Of a DNA stretch of 64,000 bases, positions 26,575 to 35,891 are shown piece after piece (position 1 is the stretch's first letter; the number at the start of each line of letters is the position of its first letter). This stretch comes from Stenotrophomonas panacihumi (lineage in GTDB: Bacteria > Pseudomonadota > Gammaproteobacteria > Xanthomonadales > Xanthomonadaceae), in assembly GCF_001431645.1 (NCBI RefSeq), contig NZ_LLXU01000095.1:41656-105655 (forward strand), given 5' to 3'. The position numbers and the translations under genes are program-made. Below the pieces are notes generated by a model. The model was not told where the DNA came from, did no database searches, and saw nothing but the letters and a program-made list of their open reading frames with translations.

Positions 26575-27659
26575 GCGGCCACCTCCTGGCGCACGCCCAG
26601 CGCGGCCAATACGCGGGTGTTCTCCTCCGGCGTGCCGATGCTGATGCGCAGCGCGTCGCCCAGCTGCGGCGCGGCACGCTGGTCGCGCACCACCACGCCG
26701 GCGGCCAGTAGGGCCTGCCAGGCCGATTCGGCGTCCTCGAAACGCACCAGCACGAAGTTGCCCTGCGAGGGATACACGCGGCGCACGCCAGGTACCTTCG
26801 ACAAGGCCACCTGCAGGCGCTCGCGTTCGCGGCGCACCTCGGCCACGCGCTCGGCGGTACGCGCCAGCGCCTCGGGCGCCAGCGCGGCCAACGCAAGATC
26901 GGCGCACGGCTGCGGCACCGGGTACGGCGCCTGCAGCGCGCGCAGCACGGCGATCAATTCCGGCGCGGCGATCACGCAGCCGATCCGCGCCGCGGCCAGC
27001 GCATGCGCCTTGGAGAGCGTGCGCAGCACGGCGAGGTTCTCGTGCTGGCCCAGCAGGCTCGTCGCGGACGCCTGGTCGGCAAACTCGACATAGGCCTCGT
27101 CCACCACCACCAGCGCCTGCCCCTGCAACGCACGCGCGGCGCGCTCGACATCCGCCAGCGCGATGCCGGAGCCGGCCGGGTTGGAGGGCGAGCACAGGAA
27201 CACCAGGCGCGCGCCGGAGGCCTTTGCCGCCTCGATGATCGCGTCGATATCGGCCTGCAGCCCTTCCGGGCCATCGCGCAGCGGCACTTCGCGCAGCGGC
27301 GCATCCTGCAGGCGCGCGCTCACCGCGTACATGCCGAACACCGGCGGCGTCACCACCACCGCATCGCGGCCCGGGCGGCACAGCGCGCGCACCAGCAGGT
27401 CGATGGCCTCGTCGCTGCCGCGGCCGATCAGCAACTGCTCCGGCGCGCAGCCGTACAGCGAAGCGAGCGCCTCGCGCAGCGCGGGCGGCTGCGGCGCGGG
27501 GTAGCGCCGGCAGCTGGCCGAAGGATCGGCGGGATTGGCCCACGGCGATTCGTTGGCGTTGAGCCACACCTCGCCCTGCACCTTGGCACTGCGCGCGGAC
27601 GAATAACCGGCGAAGCCGCGCAGGTCCGGGCGCACCAGATCGAGCAGCGAAGCGCTCAT
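26571..27659 (-). CDS. hisC: Histidinol-phosphate aminotransferase
   Basis: A PLP-dependent class II aminotransferase, 362 residues, transaminating imidazole acetol phosphate with glutamate. The PLP lysine is in T-L-S-K-A-H-A, with N-A-N-E-S-P-W near the N-terminus and S-P-S-N-P-A-G in the middle. It overlaps hisD and hisB by 4 bp each. Confidence 0.95.
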   Translation of the reverse strand: MSASLLDLVRPDLRGFAGYSSARSAKVQGEVWLNANESPWANPADPSASCRRYPAPQPPALREALASLYGCAPEQLLIGRGSDEAIDLLVRALCRPGRDAVVVTPPVFGMYAVSARLQDAPLREVPLRDGPEGLQADIDAIIEAAKASGARLVFLCSPSNPAGSGIALADVERAARALQGQALVVVDEAYVEFADQASATSLLGQHENLAVLRTLSKAHALAAARIGCVIAAPELIAVLRALQAPYPVPQPCADLALAALAPEALARTAERVAEVRRERERLQVALSKVPGVRRVYPSQGNFVLVRFEDAESAWQALLAAGVVVRDQRAAPQLGDALRISIGTPEENTRVLAALGVRQEVAA

Positions 27660-28981
27660 GCGGCCTGCTCCATGCGCAGGGCCACGGCATTGGCGTGGGC
27701 GTCCAGGCCCTCGGCGCGGGCCAGGCGCAAAGCGCAGTCGCCGATGGCGGCGATGCCGGCGCGGCTGGCGCTCTGCACGCTGACGAAATTCTGGAAGCTG
27801 GCCACGCTCACGCCGCTGTAGGCGCGCGCCGCGCCGCTGGTCGGCAGCACGTGGTTGGTGCCGCTGCAGTAGTCGCCCAGCGCTTCAGGCGTGTAGTCGC
27901 CAAGGAATACCGAACCGGCAGCCTCCACGCGCTCCAGCCACGACCGCGGCTCGCGCAGCGCCAGGATCAGGTGCTCCGGCGCATAGCGGTTGCTGATCTC
28001 GAAGGCCTCGTCCAGCGAAGGCACGCGGATCAGCCGCGACTGCGCCAGCGCGCGCGTGGCGATGTCCGCACGCGAGAGCTGCGCCAGCTGCCGGACGAGT
28101 TCGTCCTGCACGCGGGCGATCAGCGCATCGCTGTCGGAGAGCAGCAGCACCTGCGAATCGGGACCATGTTCGGCCTGCGAGAGCAGGTCGGCGGCGACGA
28201 ACGCCGCGTTGGCGCCGGCATCGGCAATCACCAGCACTTCGGAGGGGCCGGCCGGCATGTCGATCGCCGCCGCGCCGGATTGCGCCACCTGCTGCTTGGC
28301 TTCGGTGACGAAGCTGTTGCCGGGCCCGAACAGCTTGTCGCACTCGGGCACGCTCGCGGTGCCGAAGGCCATCGCGGCGATCGCCTGCGCGCCGCCGAGC
28401 TTGAACACGCGGCCCACGCCGGTCAGGCGCGCGGCCACCAGCACGGCCGGGTCGGCACTGCCATCGGCGCGCGGCGGCGTGCACAGCACGACCTGGCGGC
28501 AGCCGGCCAGGCGCGCGGGCACGCCGAGCATCAGCGCGGTGGACGGCAGCGGCGCCGAGCCAGCCGGCACATACAGGCCTACGCGACCGATCGGCCGCAC
28601 CACCTTCTCGCACACCACGCCGGGGGCGGTTTCCACCGCGTAATCGCGGCTCATGCCGGCGCGGTGGAACACCTCGATGCGCTGCGCCGCCTCGACCATC
28701 GCCGCGCGCAGCGCGGGGTCGATGGCGGCCTCGGCGGCGGCGAATTCCTCCGCGCCCACTTCCAGCGCGTCCAGTTCGACCTTGTCGAAGCGCGCGGTGA
28801 TCTCGCGCAGCGCGTCATCGCCGCGCGTGCGCACGTCATCGATCAGCGCGGCGACGGCGGCGCGGGTCTGCGCGGCCACCACCTGCACGGGGCGCAGCAG
28901 CGCTTGCGCGCGCGCGTCGGCATCGAGCTGCGACCAGTCCAGCACGCGGGCGGTTTCCTGCGGGGCAATGTTGGCGTTCAT
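27656..28981 (-). CDS. hisD: Histidinol dehydrogenase
   Basis: Oxidises histidinol to histidine in two NAD+-dependent steps. 441 residues with a zinc-binding core (A-E-H-G-P-D-S-Q and G-D-Y-T-P-E-A). The start is M-N-A-N-I-A at 28981, with a 4-bp overlap with hisG; longer in-frame starts lie inside hisG and are rejected. Confidence 0.96.
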   Translation of the reverse strand: MNANIAPQETARVLDWSQLDADARAQALLRPVQVVAAQTRAAVAALIDDVRTRGDDALREITARFDKVELDALEVGAEEFAAAEAAIDPALRAAMVEAAQRIEVFHRAGMSRDYAVETAPGVVCEKVVRPIGRVGLYVPAGSAPLPSTALMLGVPARLAGCRQVVLCTPPRADGSADPAVLVAARLTGVGRVFKLGGAQAIAAMAFGTASVPECDKLFGPGNSFVTEAKQQVAQSGAAAIDMPAGPSEVLVIADAGANAAFVAADLLSQAEHGPDSQVLLLSDSDALIARVQDELVRQLAQLSRADIATRALAQSRLIRVPSLDEAFEISNRYAPEHLILALREPRSWLERVEAAGSVFLGDYTPEALGDYCSGTNHVLPTSGAARAYSGVSVASFQNFVSVQSASRAGIAAIGDCALRLARAEGLDAHANAVALRMEQAA

Positions 28982-29895
28982 GCGAGCGAGCGCTCCACGG
29001 TCAGCACGGTCAAGCCCTGCGCGCCGGCGCGCTCCAGTTCCTCCAGCCGCTGCCAGGTCACCGCGCCGTGGCACATGGTCTGCAGGCGCAGCGCGCCGCT
29101 GCCGTCGTCGGGCAGGCGTTCGATCGGGTCGGCATCGGGCAACAGGCGGCGCAGCGCGTCCACCTGCTGCTCGCCGGCGGCGCGGAACATCAGCAGCTTG
29201 CTGTCGCGCTGGTGCAGCACGCCATCGACGCGCTTGAGCAGCATCGCCAGCAGGCCGGCACGCATGTCGTTCGGTTCGCGGACGGCGCCGGCCAGCACGG
29301 CCTCGCTTTCCAGCAGCGTTTCCACCGGCTTGAGCTGGTTGGCGGCCAGCGTGGCGCCGCTGGAGACCAGGTCGCAGATCAGGTCGGCGGTGCCCAGGCG
29401 CGGGGCGATCTCCACCGAACCGGACAGCTCCACCACCTGCGCGTCCACGCCCTGGCGTTCGAGCCAGTCGGCGAGGATCGCCGGGTAGCTGGTGGCAATG
29501 CGCAGGCCGGCCAGCTGCTCGACACCGCGCCACTCCCATTCCTCCGGCACGGCCAGCATCAGCCGGCACTGGCCGAAGCCCAGGCCACGCAGCGACTGGT
29601 AAGCGTCGGGCATGCCGTTGCGGCGGCGCTCGGCGGCCTGTTCGTCCAGCTCGTTGCGGCCGACGATGCCCAGGTCGCACACGCCATCGGCGATCAGCCC
29701 GGGGATGTCGTCGTCGCGCACCAGCAGCAGGTCCACCGGCAGCGATTCGCCGTAGCAGAACAGCTTGTCGCGGCTCTGCCGCCAGCTCAGGCCACAGGCG
29801 GCGAGCAGGCTGCGCGCCGGTTCGGCCAGGCGGCCACTTTTCTGGATGGCGATTCGCAACCGGTCACGTGCCGGGCTCGCCTGGGAAGCAGTCAT
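28978..29895 (-). CDS. hisG: ATP phosphoribosyltransferase (long form)
   Basis: The first and feedback-controlled step of histidine synthesis. 305 residues, the long HisG form with a C-terminal ACT-like regulatory domain after residue 230, so it does not need HisZ. The catalytic domain has I-A-I-Q-K-S-G-R-L and G-V-C-D-L-G-I-V-G. The start is 29895 (M-T-A-S-Q), 10 bp after the regulator gene. Confidence 0.95.
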   Translation of the reverse strand: MTASQASPARDRLRIAIQKSGRLAEPARSLLAACGLSWRQSRDKLFCYGESLPVDLLLVRDDDIPGLIADGVCDLGIVGRNELDEQAAERRRNGMPDAYQSLRGLGFGQCRLMLAVPEEWEWRGVEQLAGLRIATSYPAILADWLERQGVDAQVVELSGSVEIAPRLGTADLICDLVSSGATLAANQLKPVETLLESEAVLAGAVREPNDMRAGLLAMLLKRVDGVLHQRDSKLLMFRAAGEQQVDALRRLLPDADPIERLPDDGSGALRLQTMCHGAVTWQRLEELERAGAQGLTVLTVERSLA

Positions 29896-29905
29896 TGCAG
29901 GTATC

Positions 29906-30232
29906 TCAGTGGGATTCGGTGGTTTCGGCGCGTTGCGCCCGCAGCGCGGCGGCATAGCCCCCGGCGCCGTATTCCAGCGTCCGCGCGACGCGGCCGATGG
30001 TGGTGACGCTGACCTGGGTCAGGTCGTGGATCTCGCGGTACGGCACGCCCTTGAGCAGCAATGGCACCACCCGCCAACGGTCGGACAGGGCTTCCAGCTC
30101 GGCGGGGGTGCACAGGTCGCGCAGGAACGCCAGCACGTCTTCGGGCGCATCCAGGCGCGACAAGGCGTGGGCCAAGGCCTGGAGGGAGACCTGGGCGTCC
30201 TGGGCATCGGCGGTGGCGGGGCGTTGTTTCAT
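29906..30232 (-). CDS. TrpR-like regulator YerC/YecD family, his operon head
   Basis: A 108-residue helical DNA-binding protein with a TrpR-type helix-turn-helix from about residue 55 ([10 protein letters not shown] to [13 protein letters not shown]). The family (YerC/YecD) is linked to trp or his genes across bacteria. Here it is the first gene of the his operon, 10 bp before hisG, and a dyad operator sits on the promoter upstream of its own gene. Autoregulated repression of the his operon is therefore likely, with an amino acid co-repressor unknown. The start at 30232 is preferred over 30286, which would lie upstream of the promoter. Confidence 0.85.
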   Translation of the reverse strand: MKQRPATADAQDAQVSLQALAHALSRLDAPEDVLAFLRDLCTPAELEALSDRWRVVPLLLKGVPYREIHDLTQVSVTTIGRVARTLEYGAGGYAAALRAQRAETTESH

Positions 30233-30241
30233 CGCGTTAAT

Positions 30242-30269
30242 GTAATAGCGTGTTAGTACGTTAATACAA
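30242..30269 (-). promoter_or_regulatory. his operon promoter with a TrpR-like operator
   Basis: Minus strand: -35 TTGTAT (30264-30269), 16-bp spacer, -10 TATTAC (30242-30247). The dyad GTATTA-N6-TAACAC (30250-30267) covers the -35 and spacer, with GTnTTA/TAAnAC arms. The adjacent TTAGTACG/TTAATACA forms a direct repeat. The -10 lies 9 nt before the ATG, so the message may be leaderless. The promoter call is a motif match only. Confidence 0.6.
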
Positions 30270-30339
30270 AGTCCGACCCAGGGCAACCTGCCCCGCCCCG
30301 GGCCCGGCCCCGGGTTCAGGTTTTCGACGTCCCGAAAGA

Positions 30340-30388
30340 CGACGGCCCCGCCGCCTGCCCGGGGTTCCGGGAGGCGACAGGGCCGTCG
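30340..30388 (-). terminator. Long dyad downstream of hisS
   Basis: CGACGGCCC (30340-30348) pairs with GGGCCGTCG (30380-30388), and the inner part also folds (GCCTGCCCGG with CCGGGAGGC). It lies between the hisS stop and the his promoter; a T-run is not seen. Confidence 0.55.
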
Positions 30389-30413
30389 GGGTCACCGGCC
30401 GGGGCCGGCGATG

Positions 30414-31817
30414 TCACATGACCTTGGCCTGCTCCAGCTCCACCCGCAGGGTGTCGCCCAGCTCGGCCCGCGCCACGTCGAACTGCTGCTCGCGCATCAG
30501 GTCCTTCACCGCGACCACGCCGCGCGCGCGCTCCTCCTCGCCCGCCAGCACCACGAAGCGGATGCCGGCCTTGGAGGCGTACTGGAACTGCTTGCCGATC
30601 TTCTTCGGCTCCATCTGCACTTCGGTGTTGATGCCGGCCGCGCGCAGGCGGCGGGCGATGTCCAGCGAATCGTCCAGCTGCTGCTCGTCCATCAGCGCCA
30701 CCAGCGCCTGCACGCTGCTGGCCTCGATGCCGGCGATCAGCCCGGCCTCGCGCAGCTGCCAGAACAGGCGGGTCAGGCCGATGGAGATGCCCACGCCCGG
30801 CAGCTTCGACTTGGTGTAGTGGCTGGCGAGGTTCTCGTAGCGGCCGCCCGAGCAGATCGAGCCGATCTGCGGGTGGTCCTTGAGCAGGGTCTCGTAGACG
30901 GTGCCGGTGTAGTAATCCAGGCCGCGGGCGATGGAGAAGTTCAGGCAGTACGCGCTTTCCGGCACGCCCAGCGCCTTCACCAGCACCAGCACGTCGCGCA
31001 GTTCGCTCACGCCCTGCGCCAGCGCCGAATCCGCCCCCGTCGCCAGGGCGGCCAGCGTGTCGAGCTTGGCCAGCGCGTCGGCGTGGCCGCTGGAACGGTA
31101 GGAGACGAAGTCGAGGATCTTCTCCACCTCGGCCGCCGGGATGTTGAACTCCGCGCCGGTGAGCGTCTCGCGCACGTAGTCCTCACCACGCTTGTCGAGC
31201 TTGTCGACCTCGCGCAGCACGGCCAGCTGGCGCTCGCCCTCGGCCACGCCCAGGCTTTCGAAGAAGCCGCGCATCAGCTTGCGGTTGTTGAGCTGGATGG
31301 CGAACTGCCCGATCTCCAGCTCCGAGAACACCGCGTGGATCACCGCCAGCACCTCGGCGTCGTAGCGGATGCTCAGCGCGTCCTTGCCGATGACGTCGAT
31401 GTCGCACTGGTAGAACTCGCGGAAGCGGCCGCGCTGGGCGCGCTCGCCGCGGTACACGCGCTGCATCTGGTAGCGGCGGAACGGGAAGGCCAGCTCGTGC
31501 TCGTGCTCGGCGACATAGCGCGCCAGCGGCACGGTGAGGTCGAAGCGCAGCGCCAGCTCCGGCAGGCCGCCCTCGCCGCTTTCGTCGGCCTTGGCATTGG
31601 CCAGCGCGCCGGTGGACTGCACGAAGTACACCTGGCGCTCGGTCTCGCCGCCGGACTTGGTCAGCAACACGTCCGACAGCTCGAACACCGGCGTCTCCAC
31701 CGGCAGGAACCCGAACCGCTCGTAGTTGCGGCGGATGACGTCCAGCATGCGCTGGAACGCGATCTGCTCGCGCGGCAGCAGTTCCATGATGCCGGGCGGC
31801 GTACGGGGCTTGATCAC
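30414..31817 (-). CDS. hisS: Histidyl-tRNA synthetase
   Basis: Charges tRNA-His. A class II synthetase of 467 residues with motif 2 ([16 protein letters not shown]) and the histidine-specific [11 protein letters not shown], followed by the anticodon-binding domain. A GTG start at 31817 (V-I-K-P-R-T) is chosen because AGGAG lies 8 nt upstream on the minus strand; the next Met upstream has no ribosome site. It precedes the his operon in the same orientation. Confidence 0.94.
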   Translation of the reverse strand: MIKPRTPPGIMELLPREQIAFQRMLDVIRRNYERFGFLPVETPVFELSDVLLTKSGGETERQVYFVQSTGALANAKADESGEGGLPELALRFDLTVPLARYVAEHEHELAFPFRRYQMQRVYRGERAQRGRFREFYQCDIDVIGKDALSIRYDAEVLAVIHAVFSELEIGQFAIQLNNRKLMRGFFESLGVAEGERQLAVLREVDKLDKRGEDYVRETLTGAEFNIPAAEVEKILDFVSYRSSGHADALAKLDTLAALATGADSALAQGVSELRDVLVLVKALGVPESAYCLNFSIARGLDYYTGTVYETLLKDHPQIGSICSGGRYENLASHYTKSKLPGVGISIGLTRLFWQLREAGLIAGIEASSVQALVALMDEQQLDDSLDIARRLRAAGINTEVQMEPKKIGKQFQYASKAGIRFVVLAGEEERARGVVAVKDLMREQQFDVARAELGDTLRVELEQAKVM

Positions 31818-31899
31818 TGGTGGAACTCCTGCGACGACGATGAGGGGGAACAAGAACGCGCAATTCTAACGGCTGCCGGCCCCGTGCACGGCATGGCGT

Positions 31900-32697
31900 A
31901 TGATGAAGGCCACCTCCCCACGCGCCCCGGTGCCCATGTATCGGCCAGCCCTTGCCACGCCCACGCCCTGCACACCGGCCTCTACCGGCAGTGGCGACGG
32001 CGCGCCGGTGCTGGAATGCGCCCACTGCGGGGTCCGCGGACGGGCCGTGTGTTCGGCCCTCACCGGCGATGAAATGGCCGCGCTGGACCAAGTGACGCAG
32101 CCGCTGCGGCTGGCCGCCGGCGCCACGCTGGCACGCGCCGGCGACACCCGCCAATACGTCTACACCCTGACCGATGGCGCGCTGCGCCTGGTGCGCACCC
32201 TGCCCGACGGCCGCCGCCAGATCACCGGCTTCGTGCTGCCCGGCGACTACGTCGGACTGACCGAAACCCTGCGCCACCGCCACGACATCGAAGCCATCGG
32301 CGAAAGCCGCGCCTGCCGTACCCCGCTGGCCGACATGCGCCGCCTGCGCGAACGCTACCCGCAGCTGGAACGCAAGCTCATGCAGCGCACCAGCATGGAA
32401 CTGGCCGCCGCCCAGGACGCCGGCCTGCTGCTGGCGCGCCTGCAGCCCAGCGAACGGCTGGCGCATTTCCTGCTGCGGCTGGGCGCGCGCGGCGCGCTGT
32501 CCGGCCATCCGACCGACGTGGTGATGCTGCCGATGGGGCGCGGCGATATCGCCGACCACCTCGGCCTGACCATGGAAACGGTGAGCCGCACCTTCACCAA
32601 GCTGCGCCAGCAGGCGTTGATCGCCCTGCCGCAACTGCACAAGGTGCAGATCCTGGATCTCCCCGGCCTGCAACGCCTGGCCGGCGATATCGCCTGA
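31900..32697 (+). CDS. FNR-type Crp/Fnr family regulator
   Basis: A 265-residue transcription factor: N-terminal region, cyclic-nucleotide-binding-like beta roll (about 65-160), dimerisation helix, HTH_Crp domain. Near the N-terminus C-A-H-C-G-V-R-G-R-A-V-C provides three cysteines, and a fourth lies in S-R-A-C-R-T-P, the set that holds the oxygen-labile [4Fe-4S] cluster of FNR. The recognition helix region has T-M-E-T-V-S-R-T-F-T, the FNR type. It should switch genes for anaerobic or microaerobic life. The start may be either the ATG at 31900 or the later one at 31936. Confidence 0.88.
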   Translation: MMKATSPRAPVPMYRPALATPTPCTPASTGSGDGAPVLECAHCGVRGRAVCSALTGDEMAALDQVTQPLRLAAGATLARAGDTRQYVYTLTDGALRLVRTLPDGRRQITGFVLPGDYVGLTETLRHRHDIEAIGESRACRTPLADMRRLRERYPQLERKLMQRTSMELAAAQDAGLLLARLQPSERLAHFLLRLGARGALSGHPTDVVMLPMGRGDIADHLGLTMETVSRTFTKLRQQALIALPQLHKVQILDLPGLQRLAGDIA

Positions 32698-32715
32698 GGG
32701 CGGCGCGACGCCGCC

Positions 32716-33528
32716 TCAGTGCTGCGCGGCGGCCACCTGCCCGGCCTGCGCCAGCTGCCCGCCCCCGCAATCGGCCATCAGCAGCTGCGAACGCTTGAGC
32801 CACTGGCTGTCGGGGTAATACGCGAACACGAACGAGCCGCCCTGCAGGGTGTCGATGAGTTGTTTGGCGATGGCCGGGCGCACGGCCGGGCACCCCAGGC
32901 TGCGGCCGAGCCGGCCCTGGCTGTGGATCACCGCCTCGCTCACGTACGGCGCGCCGTGGATGACGATGGCGCGGCCGCGTGCGTTGTCGTTGAAGCCCGG
33001 CTCCAGCCCCTTCAGGCGCAGCGAATAGCCGTTGTGCCCGGTGTAGGTCTCCTGCGCGGTGAACCCGCCCAGGCTCGACATGTAGCTGCCATCGTTGTTG
33101 GAGAAACGCGCGGCGACGTTGTCGCCGGTGTTGCGGCCGTGCGCGACCCACTCCTGGAACAGCAGGCGCTGGCGTGCGAGGTCGAACACCCACAGGCGGC
33201 GCTCGGTGGAGGGGCGCGAATAGTCGATCACGCTGAGCACCGCATCCTCGCCCACCTGCTGGTGGCGACGCGCGCACTGCAGCGCTTCGGTGGCCAGACT
33301 CAGGACGTGGCGGTCGATGGTCGGCGCCTGGTGGGCCAGCGCCTCGACCAGCGCCACGCCGGCCATCGGCGCGGTGGCGTTGGCGACGGCGGCCGGGGCC
33401 GGCGGGGCCGCCGACGGCGTCGGCGCCAGTTCGGCGAGCCGCTGCGTGGACGGCGCCAGCTTGGCGGTGGCCGCCGAGGCCAGCGCGCACAGGGCGGCAA
33501 CGGTGGTGAATTTCAGTAAAGCGCGCAT
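32716..33528 (-). CDS. L,D-transpeptidase catalytic domain protein (YkuD_2)
   Basis: A 270-residue protein with a signal peptide (first 22 residues), a Pro/Ala-rich linker, and a catalytic domain with V-I-H-G-A and, 25 residues later, R-S-L-G-C-P-A-V, the His/Cys pair of L,D-transpeptidases. It would act on peptidoglycan, forming 3-3 crosslinks or attaching proteins. The domain order matches murein L,D-transpeptidases of Lysobacteraceae. The gene is alone between the FNR-type gene (convergent) and thrC. Confidence 0.88.
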   Translation of the reverse strand: MRALLKFTTVAALCALASAATAKLAPSTQRLAELAPTPSAAPPAPAAVANATAPMAGVALVEALAHQAPTIDRHVLSLATEALQCARRHQQVGEDAVLSVIDYSRPSTERRLWVFDLARQRLLFQEWVAHGRNTGDNVAARFSNNDGSYMSSLGGFTAQETYTGHNGYSLRLKGLEPGFNDNARGRAIVIHGAPYVSEAVIHSQGRLGRSLGCPAVRPAIAKQLIDTLQGGSFVFAYYPDSQWLKRSQLLMADCGGGQLAQAGQVAAAQH

Positions 33529-33653
33529 GGACGAACACCTGTCATCTGCAATGGCAGGAGAAACCGAATCCGTCCAGCTCCCCGGGGAAACAGCGATATG
33601 GCCACGACACCCCGGGCTCCCAAGGCTTCCCTGCGCCCGTGTTCGGCTGCCGC

Positions 33654-34943
33654 TCAGGCGGCCAGCCAGTGCCGGAGCGCAGCATACTCCGCCGCCAGCG
33701 GCTCGGCCCGTGCCGGCCGGTTCAGCAGGGCCGCCAGCGATTCAGGAACCGGAACCGCCGCGCCGATCAGCGGTTCGACCACGCTCTCGAACTTGGCCGG
33801 ATGCGCGGTGGCCGCCACCGCCCAGTCGCCTTCCACGCCTTGGGCGCGCAAGGTTTCCAGCACGTGCACGGCGGTGGCGGTATGCGGGCAGAACACCTCG
33901 CCATGGCGGCGATGGCGTTCGGCCAGCGTGCGGCGAATGGTCGCATCGTCCACGGACACCGCGTCGAAGGCCGCGCGCAGCGCCGCGTCGTCACCCTGGT
34001 ACAGCCAGCGCAGGCGTTCGAAATTGCTCGGCGCGCCGACGTCCATGGCGTTGGCCAGCGTCGGCACGCTGGGCGCCGGCTGGTAGTCGGCGCCGTCGAA
34101 GTAATCCGGCAGCACGTGGTTGGCGTTGGTCGCCAGCACGATGCGGCCCAGCGGGATGCCGAGCTGGCGCGCGAGGATCGCCGCCAGGGCATTGCCGAGA
34201 TTGCCGGTCGGCACGACCAGGTTGAGCACGCGGCCGGTGGCGGCGCGATGGCGCAGCGCCGCGTCGGCGTAGTAGCCCATCTGCGGCAGCCAGCGGCCGA
34301 GGCTGATGCTGTTGGCCGAGCTCAACGGCACCTTGGCCTGGAGTGCCTCGTCGTTGAGCGCGCGCTTGACCATCGCCTGGCAGTCGTCGAAGGCGCCGGC
34401 CACGCGCAGCGCATGGATGTTGTCGCCGAAGCAGCCCAGCTGGTGCGCCTGCCGCGGCGAGACGCGGCCATCGGGATACAGCACCACCACGCGCACGCCG
34501 GGCTGGCGATGGAACGCGGCGGCCACCGCCGCGCCGGTGTCGCCGGAGGTGGCGACGAGCATGGTCAGTTCGCGCGAATCGGCACGCGGCAGCCGGCGCA
34601 GGCAGGCGGCGAGGAAGCGCGCGCCGAAGTCCTTGAAGGCGGCGGTGGGGCCATGGAACAGCTCCAGCACATGGTCGCCGGGCGTGGCGAGCGCGCGCAG
34701 CGGCGCCGGGAACGCGTAGGCCTCCGTGCAGATATCCGAAAGCACGTAGGCCAGCGGGTCGCCCTCGAAGAACGGCTGCAGCAGCGCGGCGGTGCTGGCA
34801 GCGAGATCGGTGCCGGGCACGAACTCGCGCACGGGCGGCAATGCCTGCGGCACGTACAGCCCGCCATCGGGCGCGAGGCCGGCGGCGAGCGCCTGGCTGA
34901 GCGTGGCGGCCGGCGCGGTGCCACGGGTGGAAACGAAGTTCAT
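33654..34943 (-). CDS. thrC: Threonine synthase
   Basis: Last step of threonine synthesis, O-phosphohomoserine to threonine with PLP. 429 residues; the PLP lysine is in P-T-A-A-F-K-D-F-G, and G-N-L-G-N-A binds the cofactor phosphate. Its start M-N-F-V-S-T-R-G is 24 bp after thrB. Confidence 0.95.
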   Translation of the reverse strand: MNFVSTRGTAPAATLSQALAAGLAPDGGLYVPQALPPVREFVPGTDLAASTAALLQPFFEGDPLAYVLSDICTEAYAFPAPLRALATPGDHVLELFHGPTAAFKDFGARFLAACLRRLPRADSRELTMLVATSGDTGAAVAAAFHRQPGVRVVVLYPDGRVSPRQAHQLGCFGDNIHALRVAGAFDDCQAMVKRALNDEALQAKVPLSSANSISLGRWLPQMGYYADAALRHRAATGRVLNLVVPTGNLGNALAAILARQLGIPLGRIVLATNANHVLPDYFDGADYQPAPSVPTLANAMDVGAPSNFERLRWLYQGDDAALRAAFDAVSVDDATIRRTLAERHRRHGEVFCPHTATAVHVLETLRAQGVEGDWAVAATAHPAKFESVVEPLIGAAVPVPESLAALLNRPARAEPLAAEYAALRHWLAA

Positions 34944-34967
34944 CGAAGCTCCGGAAGAAGTGAGGGA

Positions 34968-35891
34968 TCAGTCGAGCAGGTGCGCGCCGGGACAGGCCAG
35001 CGGCGACACCCAGGCCTGGCTGTCGAAGCCGGCCTCGTTGAAGGCGGCTTGCACGGCCGGGGCGGCGGCTTCGGCCGCGGCGCGGGTTTCGTACCAGGCG
35101 AACACGCTCGGGCCGGCGCCGGAAATGCTGGCGCCCATCGCGCCATGCGCCAGTGCGGCCTGTTTGGCCGGGGCGAAGCCGGCGATCAACGGCGCGCGAC
35201 GCGGCTCCACCAGCACGTCGCGCAGGCCGGCGCGCACGAGTTCCGCATCGGCCGCATGGCAACCGGCCAGCACCAGCGCGAGGTTGGCGCTCTGCTCGAC
35301 GAATTCGCCCAGCCGGTAGTCGCCCTGCAGCGCGGCGCGCGCGCGGCGCGTCTCCAGCACCGCGTCCGGATGGACGAGCAGGCTATGCCAGGCGTCGGCG
35401 ACCGGGATGCGCACCAGCCAGTCGGCGGTGGCCAGCACCAGCCCACCGAGCAGCATCGGGCCGAGGTTGTCGCCATGGCGGCCGCCGCTCGCCACCGCCT
35501 CGCCGGCCAGCGCGAACGGATACAGCGCCTGCGCCGACAACGGCGCATCGAGCAGCGCATTGGCAGCTACCAGCGCGGCCACGCACGAAGCGGCCGAGCC
35601 ACCCATGCCCGAGCCGAGCGGAATGCCCTTGTCGATCTCCACCTCGAAACCGAACGGCAACGCCAGCGCTTCGCGCAGTGCGATCAACGCCACGCCGGCG
35701 GTGTTGTCCTCGGCCTCGGTGGGCAGTTCGACGGTGGTGCCGCGGATCGCCGTGATGCGCACCGTCGGTATATCGATGCGCCGCACCGTCACCGTATCGC
35801 CGACCCCGGCGATGGCATGGCCGAGGATGTCGAAACCCACCGCCGCGTTGCCGACCGAAGCCGGCGAAAAAGCCTTCGCCTGCGTCCTCAC
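34968..35891 (-). CDS. thrB: Homoserine kinase
   Basis: A GHMP kinase, 307 residues, with the ATP motif [12 protein letters not shown] and an N-terminal substrate loop A-F-S-P-A-S-V-G-N. It phosphorylates homoserine for ThrC. It starts 4 bp inside thrA. Confidence 0.95.
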   Translation of the reverse strand: MRTQAKAFSPASVGNAAVGFDILGHAIAGVGDTVTVRRIDIPTVRITAIRGTTVELPTEAEDNTAGVALIALREALALPFGFEVEIDKGIPLGSGMGGSAASCVAALVAANALLDAPLSAQALYPFALAGEAVASGGRHGDNLGPMLLGGLVLATADWLVRIPVADAWHSLLVHPDAVLETRRARAALQGDYRLGEFVEQSANLALVLAGCHAADAELVRAGLRDVLVEPRRAPLIAGFAPAKQAALAHGAMGASISGAGPSVFAWYETRAAAEAAAPAVQAAFNEAGFDSQAWVSPLACPGAHLLD

